Source of the DNA: a bacterium
GTDB lineage: Bacteria > Zhuqueibacterota > QNDG01 > DSAB01
Reading direction: 5' to 3'
DNA length: 60,070 nt
Assembly: GCA_011388275.1 (NCBI GenBank)
Contig: DSAB01000092.1
Coordinates: 1-60,070 of the forward strand
Below the pieces are notes generated by a model. The model ran no database searches, was not told the origin of the DNA, and saw only the letters and a list, made by a program, of their open reading frames with translations. Of this stretch, positions 11,368-19,731 are shown in pieces. Both the position numbers and the translations under genes were made by a program. Within the stretch, counting starts at the first letter, position 1; every line of letters begins with the position of its first letter.

Positions 11368-11667
11368 ATGACTATGAAAAAAAAGAGAGCAAATCGAAGA
11401 GTCCTGATCCTGGGAGCACTGGCTGTCGTTGGCATGCTGCTTCTTTTCGCCTCCGGCAAACGGGGCTTCCTGCAGCAGTTTCGAATTCACCGGAAAAAAA
11501 TCGTTCTTGAAAAAGAGATCGAAGTCCTGCAGCAGGAGAAAAGACATTTGACGAGTGAAAAGGCGAGCCTCGATTCCCTGGAAACGATCGAACGAATCGC
11601 CCGTGAGAAATACGGTATGGCCAAAGAGAACGAAAAAATCTATCGCGTTGTCCCGGTTGAGAAATAA
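11368..11667 (+). CDS. Septum formation initiator, FtsB/DivIC-like
   Basis: 99-aa bitopic protein with a basic N-terminus (MTMKKKRANRR), one membrane segment (about residues 12-27) and a coiled coil (about 38-70, rich in K, E and L). The short motif ERIAREKYGMAKENEKIYRV is typical of FtsB/DivIC proteins. In the divisome, FtsB with FtsL and FtsQ transmits the signal to start septal peptidoglycan synthesis. Its position 22 nt after eno reproduces the eno-ftsB order known from many bacteria, which supports the call. FtsL and FtsQ are not in the window. Confidence 0.85.
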   Translation: MTMKKKRANRRVLILGALAVVGMLLLFASGKRGFLQQFRIHRKKIVLEKEIEVLQQEKRHLTSEKASLDSLETIERIAREKYGMAKENEKIYRVVPVEK

Positions 11668-11722
11668 CCGTATTTCAGCGAACACATAAGACCATGACAG
11701 CCGGATTGGGAACAAACCTGTT

Positions 11723-12190
11723 ATGAAAAAAATTCAGCCCGAGACCATTCAAATGACCGTCAAGAGCCGGCTCAAAGAATTGAAACGCGTTGAAAAACTG
11801 GCCATGGAAATCGCTTCCAGAATCGGGCTGACCAGAGATCAGACCGACAATCTTTCCATTGCCATAACCGAAACCGTGGGCAATGCCATTGTCCATGGAA
11901 ATAAAAAGGATCCCGACAAGGATGTTGATATAGCCGTCATCATTCAGCCGGATACAATCCGCGTTCAGGTTCAGGACCGGGGAGAAGGCTTCGATCCCGA
12001 TTCCCTTTCCGACCCGCTGGATCCTGAAAACCTGCTGAAAGAAAGCGGACGGGGCATATTTATTTTAAAGAGTCTGATGGACAATGTCTCATTCTCTTTT
12101 TCACCCAAGGGGACTCTGGTCGAGTTTGAGATGAGCCTTCGCCGCTCATCAGACTCGGAAAACGGGACCGTAAAGAAACCGGAACGTTAG
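11723..12190 (+). CDS. RsbW/SpoIIAB-like anti-sigma factor serine kinase
   Basis: 155-aa single-domain GHKL ATPase. The N-box is AITETVGNAIVHGNKKDP (about 49-66), the G1 box is DRGEGFDP (about 90-97) and the G2 box is SGRGIFILKSLMD (about 113-125). No sensor or His-phosphoacceptor domain is present, which fits RsbW-type kinases that phosphorylate a STAS-domain antagonist or hold a sigma factor. Neither a STAS protein nor a sigma factor is adjacent. A SpoIIE-type phosphatase at 53207-54310 could be the opposing enzyme. It lies 55 nt after the ftsB-like gene and 11 nt before rlmN, so it is probably co-transcribed with them. Confidence 0.88.
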   Translation: MKKIQPETIQMTVKSRLKELKRVEKLAMEIASRIGLTRDQTDNLSIAITETVGNAIVHGNKKDPDKDVDIAVIIQPDTIRVQVQDRGEGFDPDSLSDPLDPENLLKESGRGIFILKSLMDNVSFSFSPKGTLVEFEMSLRRSSDSENGTVKKPER

Positions 12191-12201
12191 CCGGATTCGC
12201 A

Positions 12202-13263
12202 ATGAACCGCATCATCCTCAACTCCCTGGACAAGGAGGAACTGGCCCGTTTTTTCGAAAACCTGGGTCAAAAGCCCTTCCGTGCGCGTCAGATCTGGTCA
12301 TGGGTGTATGGAAAGGGAATTCACGATTTTGAAGCGATGACCAACATGTCCGCCGCCCTGCGGCTTCAGCTGTCCCGCATAGCCCGTTTCAGCCGGCTCG
12401 GTCTTGCAGGTGACATGCTTTCCGCTTCGGGCACACGCAAGTTTGTTTGGGCGCTCGAAGACGGCCTGTTCATTGAATCCGTATACATCCCTGACGGAAA
12501 ACGTCACACCGTATGTGTCTCCAGCCAGGTCGGCTGCAGACTGGGATGCGCTTTCTGCGCCACGGCAAGGATGGGATTCAAACGCGATCTCATGCCCCAT
12601 GAAATCGTTGACCAGGTTCAGTCCATGCAAGCCCTGACCGGAGTGAAACCCACCAATCTGGTGGTGATGGGTATGGGCGAGCCGTTCCTGAACTATCACT
12701 CCGTGATCAAGGCGCTGAACATCATCAACGACCGTGAGGGCATTGCCATCGGTCATCGGAAAATCACCATTTCAACGGCCGGAATCATACCCCGTATCCG
12801 TCAGTTTGCCGATGAAAAGCATCCCTATCTTTTGGCGGTTTCGCTCAACGCTTCCACAGACGCCCTTCGGCAGCGTCTGATGCCCGTTGCCCGCCGCTAT
12901 CCCTTGAAAGACCTTCTGGATACGGCCCGCTATTACACGGCTAAAATGCGTAAACGGATGACCTTCGAATATGTGATGCTTCGGGGAATCAATGACCGGA
13001 TGGAGGATGCCCGCCGGCTGAAGGATCTGTTGAAGAATATTCCCTGTAAAGTCAATTTGATTGCCTACAACCCCACACCCGGAGCCTTTCATAGGCCCTC
13101 CGAAGAACATATCATCGCCTTCGCGGAAGCCCTTCGTCCGCTGAGCGCCCCGGTAACGCTTCGGCTGAGCCGGGGTGATGATATACAGGGAGCCTGCGGC
13201 CAGCTGGCCGCTGGAACTCGCGGCCATGGTTCTTCATTCAAAACCGAAAAGGACCGTTCATGA
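12202..13263 (+). CDS. rlmN: Dual-specificity 23S rRNA/tRNA m2A methyltransferase RlmN
   Basis: 353-aa radical SAM methyltransferase that makes C2-methyladenosine in 23S rRNA (A2503) and some tRNAs. The cluster motif is CRLGCAFC (CxxxCxxC, about residues 112-119), followed by the RlmN-type GMGEPFLNY. The C-terminal GACGQLA carries the conserved methyl-carrying cysteine. The partial N-terminal helical domain (FRARQIWSWVYGKG) is also typical. The ribosome binding site is weak, so expression may rely on coupling to the gene ending 11 nt upstream. No antibiotic-resistance variant (Cfr) features are apparent. Confidence 0.96.
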   Translation: MNRIILNSLDKEELARFFENLGQKPFRARQIWSWVYGKGIHDFEAMTNMSAALRLQLSRIARFSRLGLAGDMLSASGTRKFVWALEDGLFIESVYIPDGKRHTVCVSSQVGCRLGCAFCATARMGFKRDLMPHEIVDQVQSMQALTGVKPTNLVVMGMGEPFLNYHSVIKALNIINDREGIAIGHRKITISTAGIIPRIRQFADEKHPYLLAVSLNASTDALRQRLMPVARRYPLKDLLDTARYYTAKMRKRMTFEYVMLRGINDRMEDARRLKDLLKNIPCKVNLIAYNPTPGAFHRPSEEHIIAFAEALRPLSAPVTLRLSRGDDIQGACGQLAAGTRGHGSSFKTEKDRS

Positions 13264-13409
13264 ATGTCCTCCTTCAAAGGAACGATACTCCGTTGCCGGC
13301 GTTAGAAAAATGGCAGCAAAACTCCAAATGGTCCCGGTATTTAATCCTGAAATGGAGTATTTACACACAACCCGAAAAAGGTGTTTTCACGGCATCGAAA
13401 GGATACGGC

Positions 13410-14432
13410 ATGAAAAGAAACCTGGCAATGGTCATTGTTTTGCTGCTTGCGGCGGCATGCGCACGAAAACCCTCATTGCCCTATGACAAGGAGAGTCCTG
13501 AATATGCATTTTTCAAAACAATTGCCGATTCCATGGATCTGGACGTGCTGAATCCCGACAAACCTGTGATTTTGGCTTCCTGCAACAAATTTAAAGTCTG
13601 GAACGTCGATATCATGCCCGGATTCGTCCGCATGTACCTTCAGGCGGCCCCGCAGATTCTTGCTCTTCCCAGAGAGCAGCTCGTCGCGAGCGTTCATCAA
13701 CTCATTGACAGGATATCCGAGGACCGTCTTCTCGATGAAGCGGCTCAGGCGGCCGGTATTTCCGTGGAACCGGACGCGGCGGAACAGGAACTTCTTGACA
13801 TTGCCGGACGATTCGGGGGCATCGATTCTTTTCGGGTGGCCATGGAAAATATAGGCATGACCCTTAAGGAAGTGAGACAGGATATTCGAAACCGCCTGTC
13901 CCGAAGGCAGTATGTTTATAACTCGGTCCTGGACAGTATTCCCATCTCTGAGGATGAGGTCAAACAGCTGTATGGAGAAGATTTAAGTGCCACGGTTCGG
14001 CATATTCTGTTTGTCACATACGGAAAAAGCGACTCCGAAAAAGACACGATTCGAAACAAGGCACAGGAGATTCTGAACAGGATCCATCAGGGCGAACCAA
14101 TCAGCGACCTGGCCCGGCAGTATTCGGAAGACCCTGTTTCAAGAGAGCGGGGCGGTCTTTATGAAAATATTGTCCGGGGTCAAATGTCCGAACCCTTCGA
14201 GCAGGCCGCGTTCTCCCTGCCTGTCGGGGATACGGACCTTATCGAAACCGAATTCGGAATCCACATCATGCAAGTCATCGGCCGGCAAACCGAAAGCCGA
14301 ACCTACGCCCGGGCCCGGCCCTTCCTGATTCAGACTCTTCTGTCCAGAAAACGGCAGGAAGCGCTGGCCGCCCATGTGGAGCAGTTAAAGGATCAATACA
14401 AATACAAACGCCTGTATACGGAACATTTATAA
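13410..14432 (+). CDS. SurA/PrsA-like peptidyl-prolyl isomerase lipoprotein
   Basis: 340-aa periplasmic folding factor. The start at 13410 gives a clean lipoprotein signal (MKRNLAMVIVLLLAAAC, lipidation Cys17) with AAAGGA 6 nt upstream. The frame is open further upstream to 13260 but that extension has no signal features. An N-terminal SurA_N-like chaperone region (about 60-190) precedes a parvulin domain (about 193-285). The parvulin domain contains RHILFVTYGK, ARQYSEDPVSRERGGLY, FEQAAFSLPVGD and EFGIHIMQVIG. Such proteins assist folding of exported or outer-membrane proteins. It is the last long gene of the run before the convergent terminator. PpiD or PrsA naming is equally possible. Confidence 0.88.
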   Translation: MKRNLAMVIVLLLAAACARKPSLPYDKESPEYAFFKTIADSMDLDVLNPDKPVILASCNKFKVWNVDIMPGFVRMYLQAAPQILALPREQLVASVHQLIDRISEDRLLDEAAQAAGISVEPDAAEQELLDIAGRFGGIDSFRVAMENIGMTLKEVRQDIRNRLSRRQYVYNSVLDSIPISEDEVKQLYGEDLSATVRHILFVTYGKSDSEKDTIRNKAQEILNRIHQGEPISDLARQYSEDPVSRERGGLYENIVRGQMSEPFEQAAFSLPVGDTDLIETEFGIHIMQVIGRQTESRTYARARPFLIQTLLSRKRQEALAAHVEQLKDQYKYKRLYTEHL

Positions 14433-14479
14433 TCAAACCGGACAATTCTTCAAAAACTTCAAAAAGGAGGTATCTATTC

Positions 14480-14659
14480 ATGACCAATTGTCATTCCATG
14501 AAAAAAGGTGAAGTCTACATTTGTGAAGAATGCGGTCTCGAGCTGGAAGTGGTCAAAGAATGCCGGGACAGCGGCAAACCGGCCGAATCCTGCGGCTGCC
14601 ATGATCACGGCGACCCCTGTTCTCTCTCCTGCTGCGGATGTGAGCTCAGGAAAAAATAA
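14480..14659 (+). CDS. Small Cys-rich, desulforedoxin-like metal-binding protein
   Basis: 59-aa protein with ten cysteines (4, 15, 18, 28, 38, 40, 47, 51, 52, 54) and several histidines. VYICEECGLELEVV at 12-25, followed late by CCG at 51-53, recalls the desulforedoxin/desulfoferrodoxin N-terminal metal site (CxxCG ... CC). A His-rich CGCHDHGD insert (38-45) separates the halves. A strong AAAGGAGG site lies 9 nt upstream of the ATG, so translation is well supported. It sits 47 nt after the SurA-like gene and just before a strong terminator. Iron, zinc or heavy-metal binding is likely; the biological role is unknown. Confidence 0.75.
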   Translation: MTNCHSMKKGEVYICEECGLELEVVKECRDSGKPAESCGCHDHGDPCSLSCCGCELRKK

Positions 14660-14698
14660 TCTGTGAAGCCTCGTGATTCGTCAACATTCCGCGTAAAG

Positions 14699-14730
14699 AA
14701 ACGGGCCCCGTTTTTCATCGGGGCCCGTTT
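14699..14730. terminator. Bidirectional rho-independent terminator
   Basis: A stem of 9-11 bp pairs ACGGGCCCC (14701-14709) with GGGGCCCGT (14720-14728), with an A/T extension on both sides. It lies between the convergent Cys-rich gene and the acyl-activating enzyme and can serve both. Confidence 0.85.
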
Positions 14731-14754
14731 ATCTTCATGCAAAAACGGGTTGTT

Positions 14755-16272
14755 TTACTGAGTGATCATCTCCCGCACCATTTCCGTAATCCTGCGAAAG
14801 TCCATCTTGCCGCTGCCCAGCTTGGGCATTTCGGAAATGACGAGAAACTGACTGGGAATGGCGATCGGATGCAGCTTCTTGCTCATTGCCTTGATGATCT
14901 CTTTTTCATTGACTTTGCCCGTTACCGTGGCCACCAGACGGGCTCCCTTTCGCTGGTCGGGCACCTCCACCACACAGCATCCCACGCCTTCGGGAAGCAA
15001 TTCATCCAGCACGGATTCGGTCTTGACCAGAGAGACCATTTCGCCTCCGATTTTCACGAACCGTTTGAGCCTTCCCCGATGCCAGAGATAACCGTCCTGG
15101 TCGATGAAACCCATATCGCCCGTATCGTACCAGCCGTCCTTGATGCGGTAAGACGTCTCTTCCACGTCATCAAAATATCCCTTCATCACCAGATCTCCCT
15201 TGACCAGGACCTTGCCTTCCTTGCCCGTTGGGAGAGGCTTCCCGGTTTCGATATCGGTGATCTTCAAACTGACCGAAGGCAACAGGGGGCCGATACTGCC
15301 CGGCCGGTTGGCATCCGGACGATTCACGGAAATAACGGGACTGGTTTCCGTGGTTCCATAGCCTTCCAGCAGCTCCAGATTGTGTTTCTTGCGATATCCT
15401 TCACGAAGCGAATCCGGCGTTTTATCCGCGCCCGCCACCGCCAGCCGGACCGAAGCGAAATCACCGGGATCCGACTCCCGCAGGTATCCCGAAAAGAAGA
15501 TGGGCGTGCCGGCGATCATGGTCACTCCGTTTTCCTTGATCAGCTTGGGGATCCGCTTGTAATCCAGGGGATTGGCGTAAGTCACCGCCGTCATTCCCTG
15601 GGTCATGGGAAGCCAGAAATTGGTGGTCAAACCGAACACATGAAACAGGGGCAGGATGGACATGATGACATCATCCGAACTCAGCCCCATGACTGCCATG
15701 ATGTCTTCCAGATTCGACCCGATATTCCGATGGGTCAGCTGAACGGCCTTGGGTTCTTTTTCACTGCCGCTGGTGAAGAGGATCACCACGTTGTCGTCGA
15801 TGTCCGGCTTGGGAAACGACCGGGTAATCGCCTTCAAAGACATCTTCGATTTCAGCGCCGCCGAGAGCTTGTCTTTTACCGAAATGGTTTCCATGATTTC
15901 TTCGATAAATACCATGCCGGGAACCACGCGGCATCCGATCTTTTCCAGCAATGCCTTGGATGTGATGATCGTCTTGAAATTGATCTTCTTCTGGGCGTAC
16001 TCCGAGTTTTCCGCGGCTCCGGTCGAATAATTGATCATGGCCGGCACCTTTCCCGCCATGATCAGACCCACTGTGACGAGGAACGAGCCGGCCGACGTCG
16101 GAATCATGACGCCGATATATTTCTCCTCATACTTCTCAAACTTTTTGGCCAGAATCAGTGACGCGATCAAGGCCTTTTCAAATGGCACATTCTTGTCGGT
16201 GGTCTTGTCGATGATGGCCATTTTGCCGCCGAATTTCTTCGCCGACTTGATGAATTCATGGTGTAAGATCAT
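14755..16272 (-). CDS. AMP-dependent fatty acyl-ACP/CoA synthetase, Aas C-terminal type
   Basis: 505-aa adenylate-forming enzyme. The phosphate-binding loop is FTSGSEKEPKAVQLTH. The A5 core is LEGYGTTETSPV, YDTGDMGF is followed by GRLKRFVKIGGEMV, and the catalytic C-terminal lysine lies in GSGKMDFRRI. The motif wording is closest to the acyl-ACP synthetase domain of E. coli Aas, but the acyltransferase half of Aas is missing. It probably activates fatty acids for membrane lipid repair or uptake. The start at 16272 (MILHHEFIKSAKK) has GGGAGGAG 8 nt upstream; the open frame further upstream is AT-rich and unlike protein. A bidirectional terminator lies downstream. Confidence 0.85.
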   Translation of the reverse strand: MILHHEFIKSAKKFGGKMAIIDKTTDKNVPFEKALIASLILAKKFEKYEEKYIGVMIPTSAGSFLVTVGLIMAGKVPAMINYSTGAAENSEYAQKKINFKTIITSKALLEKIGCRVVPGMVFIEEIMETISVKDKLSAALKSKMSLKAITRSFPKPDIDDNVVILFTSGSEKEPKAVQLTHRNIGSNLEDIMAVMGLSSDDVIMSILPLFHVFGLTTNFWLPMTQGMTAVTYANPLDYKRIPKLIKENGVTMIAGTPIFFSGYLRESDPGDFASVRLAVAGADKTPDSLREGYRKKHNLELLEGYGTTETSPVISVNRPDANRPGSIGPLLPSVSLKITDIETGKPLPTGKEGKVLVKGDLVMKGYFDDVEETSYRIKDGWYDTGDMGFIDQDGYLWHRGRLKRFVKIGGEMVSLVKTESVLDELLPEGVGCCVVEVPDQRKGARLVATVTGKVNEKEIIKAMSKKLHPIAIPSQFLVISEMPKLGSGKMDFRRITEMVREMITQ

Positions 16273-16547
16273 AGAATACTCCTCCCTGTTGATGAGAAAA
16301 AATCGTCCTCTCATAACCCAAGTGTTGTTTTCTGGAGGGAAATAGTGGCTTATTATTCCCAATTTGGAAAATTTATGAGACGTTGTCAAGTTGTATTTGC
16401 AGACTTGAAAAAAATCATGTTTCACAAAAAAAAATGAAAAAATACTGAACCTGTGGAAAAATTTTTGTATATTAAGGATCATTGAACGAGAAGGCTTCGG
16501 TTCTCGGAGCCGACAACCAAAATCGATTCCATGGAGAAACGCCTGCC

Positions 16548-17489
16548 TTGAAAACGAACCCATCGGAAAACCTTACACCGGTGGACGCAGAAACATCCGC
16601 TCCTCCGTCACGGACCCTGGCTCCGCGCCGCTGGTGGCTGGCCGGTTTTCTGACGGTTATCCTGCCGGGGCTCGGCCAGATGTACAACGGACAGCCCGTC
16701 CGGGGACTGCTTTTCTTCGGTCACTTTATATGGCTTCAGGGAATTCTGCTGCACGCGATTTTGCGGCCCGAAAGCGGCTTTTCCCGCATCCATTTCATTT
16801 TATCGGCAATCATAATCGCCATCCTGTTCGTTTTGTTCATCGTTATTCTGGCCGATGCCATCCGCCGGGCCCGCCGTCATCCGCGCATTCAGGCGACGCC
16901 TTTTCATCGCTGGCCGGTTTTTTCAGCCATGATTCTGCTGAGCCTGTCATTTCATTTTCTGGCACAGCGGCGGATTAATGAAATGGCATTGAAAACATAC
17001 CGTATTTCTTCGTTCAGCATGCTGCCCACGCTGCGGCCGGGCGACCATGTAATCAGCAGCCGGTTTGTTTTTCTCGGCCAGAATCCACAAAGAGGGGAAG
17101 TGGTGCTCTTTAAAAACCCGGGCAACCATAGACAGACCTTCGTGAAACGAATCATCGGCCTTCCGCGGGAAACCCTTGAGATCCAGGGTCAACAGGTACT
17201 GATCAACGGAGAAATTTTATTCGAACCCTATCTTCCGGACAGGCAGGCCTCCGATACGCTTGCTTTTACCTATCCGTCTGTCAGACTGAAAGACGGTCAG
17301 TATTTTGTCATGGGAGACAACCGGAAAAACAGCCTGGACAGCCGGTTATTCGGTCCTGTTGACCGGTCTTTGATCAGAGGCAAACCACTGGTCATTTTCT
17401 GGTCATGGGATGGAACCATTCCCCGAAGCAACTGGTTAAAGCGTTGGTTTTCTCTTCGTATATCCCGTATCGGACGACAAATTCAATGA
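16548..17489 (+). CDS. Signal peptidase I with an extra N-terminal membrane domain
   Basis: About 313 aa. The C-terminal two thirds is type I signal peptidase. The catalytic Ser is in SSFSMLPTL, the general-base Lys is in FVKRIIGLPRE, and MGDNRKNSLDSRLFG forms the C-terminal box. Before this sits an added membrane domain with LPGLGQMYNGQPVRGLLFF and two further hydrophobic segments, a motif known from small polytopic domains fused to signal peptidases. The TTG at 16548 is preferred (GGAG 11 nt upstream). A TTG at 16482 would add 22 residues, but its AGGA lies only 3 nt away. A -10-like TATATT at 16468-16473 supports the downstream start. A second signal peptidase gene follows after 41 nt. Confidence 0.85.
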   Translation: MKTNPSENLTPVDAETSAPPSRTLAPRRWWLAGFLTVILPGLGQMYNGQPVRGLLFFGHFIWLQGILLHAILRPESGFSRIHFILSAIIIAILFVLFIVILADAIRRARRHPRIQATPFHRWPVFSAMILLSLSFHFLAQRRINEMALKTYRISSFSMLPTLRPGDHVISSRFVFLGQNPQRGEVVLFKNPGNHRQTFVKRIIGLPRETLEIQGQQVLINGEILFEPYLPDRQASDTLAFTYPSVRLKDGQYFVMGDNRKNSLDSRLFGPVDRSLIRGKPLVIFWSWDGTIPRSNWLKRWFSLRISRIGRQIQ

Positions 17490-17530
17490 GACAAAAAGCC
17501 GAATAATTCTTCTACAAGAAAGGTTTGATA

Positions 17531-18496
17531 ATGACCAATCAAACATCCTCACAGTCCTCGAGCGCCTCACAGAAGAGGAAAAATTTCTATAAAGAATGGA
17601 TTGAACCGATTCTCTGGGCGATTCTCATCGCTCTGGGTATTCGCATCACCATCATCGAGCCATTTCGTATCCCTACCGGATCGATGGAGAACAATCTCCT
17701 GGTCGGCGATCATATCATGGCCAACAAGTTCGTCTACGGAATCCGCACTCCTGACTGGATAGGCATTCCATACACGGAAATCGGTTTCAAGGCGCCCTTT
17801 TTACGCACTCCCGGTTTTCGAAAACCCGTTCCCGGAGATGTGGTTATTTTTAAATTTCCAGAAGAGACGCGGCTCCATTATGTCAAACGCTGTGTGGCCC
17901 TGAGCGGAGACACGGTGTTCATCCGCAATAAAAAACTTTTCGTCAATGGTGAACGCTTTCCTGATCCCCCCCACGCCAAATACATCGATCCCATGATCTA
18001 TCCGGAAAACATGAAAGACCGGAACACGGTTCCTCCTCACGCGGGAAACCGCGATAATTACGGCCCGGTTCGTATCCCGGCCCCGGGGGACACGCTGGTG
18101 TTTCATGAAACCAACCGGAACAGATGGATGGAATGGCTTCGAATCATTCTATATGAGGGCGGAACCGTCTCGATCAACCGTTCCGGTGAAACAACCCGAA
18201 TCCATCCGCCGGACCTGAAACGTCTGGCTTCAGCCATTCAGGCCGCGCCGGCTGGTGATATTCATGTGAACGGCCTGCCATTGACAGACCTGGTTTATAC
18301 CATCCGTTACACGCAGTATTTTATGATGGGTGACAACCGGGACAACAGTGAAGACAGCCGTTTTTGGGGATTCGTTCCCGAAAGGCATATCGTGGGAGAG
18401 GCCATGGTGATCTGGTGGTCCTGGGATTCGCGAATGCCGATGTACCGGTTTCTCAGAAAGATTCGGTTCGGCCGTCTCTTCAACCTGATTCATTGA
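17531..18496 (+). CDS. lepB: Signal peptidase I (LepB family)
   Basis: 321-aa membrane serine peptidase that removes signal peptides on the periplasmic side. It has one N-terminal membrane segment (PILWAILIALGIRITII, about 29-45). The catalytic Ser is in RIPTGSMENNLL and the catalytic Lys in HYVKRCVALSGDT. MGDNRDNSEDSRFWG forms the C-terminal box. A substrate-side insertion of about 120 aa lies between the Lys region and the final box. The ATG at 17531 is chosen over a TTG at 17525 because GAAAGG lies 8 nt upstream. With the preceding gene it forms a tandem signal peptidase pair upstream of several exported hydrolases. Confidence 0.94.
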   Translation: MTNQTSSQSSSASQKRKNFYKEWIEPILWAILIALGIRITIIEPFRIPTGSMENNLLVGDHIMANKFVYGIRTPDWIGIPYTEIGFKAPFLRTPGFRKPVPGDVVIFKFPEETRLHYVKRCVALSGDTVFIRNKKLFVNGERFPDPPHAKYIDPMIYPENMKDRNTVPPHAGNRDNYGPVRIPAPGDTLVFHETNRNRWMEWLRIILYEGGTVSINRSGETTRIHPPDLKRLASAIQAAPAGDIHVNGLPLTDLVYTIRYTQYFMMGDNRDNSEDSRFWGFVPERHIVGEAMVIWWSWDSRMPMYRFLRKIRFGRLFNLIH

Positions 18497-18531
18497 TTCT
18501 TATCTTACCTATAAACATGGAGTCCTGCATC

Positions 18532-19695
18532 ATGAAACGCAACCTCATTATCGGTCTTTTCGCATTGACTTTTCTGGCGCGGCCGCTGTTTTGCCAGGAG
18601 GAAACAACCGATAGGCCTGTCTATCAGTTCACTATCGAAAAAGAATTGAAGCACACACCCGTCAGGGATCAGGCCCGGTCATCCACTTGCTGGTGTTTTG
18701 CCGCCCTTTCTCTGATGGAAGCCGAGCTTCTTCGCGCGGGCAGGGGGGAGTTTGATCTTTCGGAGATGTTTGTGGTCCGTCATACCTATCCCATGAAAGC
18801 CGAAAACTACATCCGCATGCACGGAAACGCCAATTTCGGCGGAGGCGGATACTATCACGATGTCCTCGAGGTCATGAAGACCCATGGCCTGGTTCCGGAG
18901 TCCGTCTATACAGGGATGAATATCGAAGAATCCCGGCATAATCACGGTGAACTACACTCCGTGATTCGCGGCATGCTGGACGGAATCCTGAAACGGCGCG
19001 GCTCCCGGTTGACTCCGCGGTGGCAGGAAGCCGTCTCCGCAGTTCTGGATGTGTATATGGGCGCTCCGCCGATTTCTTTCGAGTTTGAAAAAACACGCTA
19101 CACACCGAAAAGCTTTTTAAAGGATCGTCTTCAGCTTGATCCCGATGATTATATTGAGATCACATCCTATTCGCATCATCCTTTTTATCAAACCTGCCGC
19201 CTGGCACTGCCCGATAATTGGATGTGTTATGATCAATTTTACAATGTACCCCTGGAAGACTTCTCAAACATCATCGAAACCAGTCTTCAGAAAGGATATA
19301 CCGTTGTCTGGGGCGGAGATGTCAGCAACGATGATTTTTCCACCCGTCAGACCGGATACGGAATCGTTCCACTGAAGGACCGGGAGGAGATGACCGCCGA
19401 AGAACGCAAGGCGAAAATCACGGAACCGGTGATAGAGAAAAAAATCACTCAGGCCATCAGACAGAAAGCATACGACAGTTTCTCGACGACAGACGATCAC
19501 GCCATGCATCTGGTGGGTCTGGCCACTGACCAGCTGGGAAACCGGTTTTATCTGACCAAGAATTCTCACAGCACGGACCGGAAATTCGACGGCTATGTGT
19601 ATCTGTCCCGGCCCTATGTGCTTCTGCACGGGATAGCCATTATGGTTAACAAGGCCGCCCTGCCGAAAACAATAAAAAAACAACTGGGGCTTTAA
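18532..19695 (+). CDS. Secreted C1-family cysteine peptidase, bleomycin hydrolase-like (copy 1)
   Basis: 387-aa papain-like peptidase with a signal peptide (about residues 1-21). The oxyanion Gln47 and catalytic Cys53 are in RDQARSSTCWCFA. The His is in TDDHAMHLVGLA and the Asn in YLTKNSHS. Overall layout matches aminopeptidase C/bleomycin hydrolase (cytosolic in most organisms), but this copy is exported. The GGAGTCC site 9 nt before the ATG at 18532 supports the start. A paralogue follows 36 nt later. The Asn context (KNSHS rather than KNSWG) is unusual. The expected role is trimming peptides outside the cytoplasm. Confidence 0.9.
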   Translation: MKRNLIIGLFALTFLARPLFCQEETTDRPVYQFTIEKELKHTPVRDQARSSTCWCFAALSLMEAELLRAGRGEFDLSEMFVVRHTYPMKAENYIRMHGNANFGGGGYYHDVLEVMKTHGLVPESVYTGMNIEESRHNHGELHSVIRGMLDGILKRRGSRLTPRWQEAVSAVLDVYMGAPPISFEFEKTRYTPKSFLKDRLQLDPDDYIEITSYSHHPFYQTCRLALPDNWMCYDQFYNVPLEDFSNIIETSLQKGYTVVWGGDVSNDDFSTRQTGYGIVPLKDREEMTAEERKAKITEPVIEKKITQAIRQKAYDSFSTTDDHAMHLVGLATDQLGNRFYLTKNSHSTDRKFDGYVYLSRPYVLLHGIAIMVNKAALPKTIKKQLGL

Positions 19696-19731
19696 ACCGG
19701 AGTTGCGAATGATTCTGAACGGAGGTCAAAT

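Noticed and set aside
13260-13409. N-terminal extension of the SurA-like gene overlapping the rlmN stop
   Set aside because: The downstream ATG gives a clean lipoprotein signal with its own ribosome binding site; the extension would bury it.
14737-16161. 474-aa plus-strand frame opposite the acyl-activating enzyme
   Set aside because: Rich in His, Arg and Gln with no recognisable domains; the minus-strand enzyme has all family motifs.
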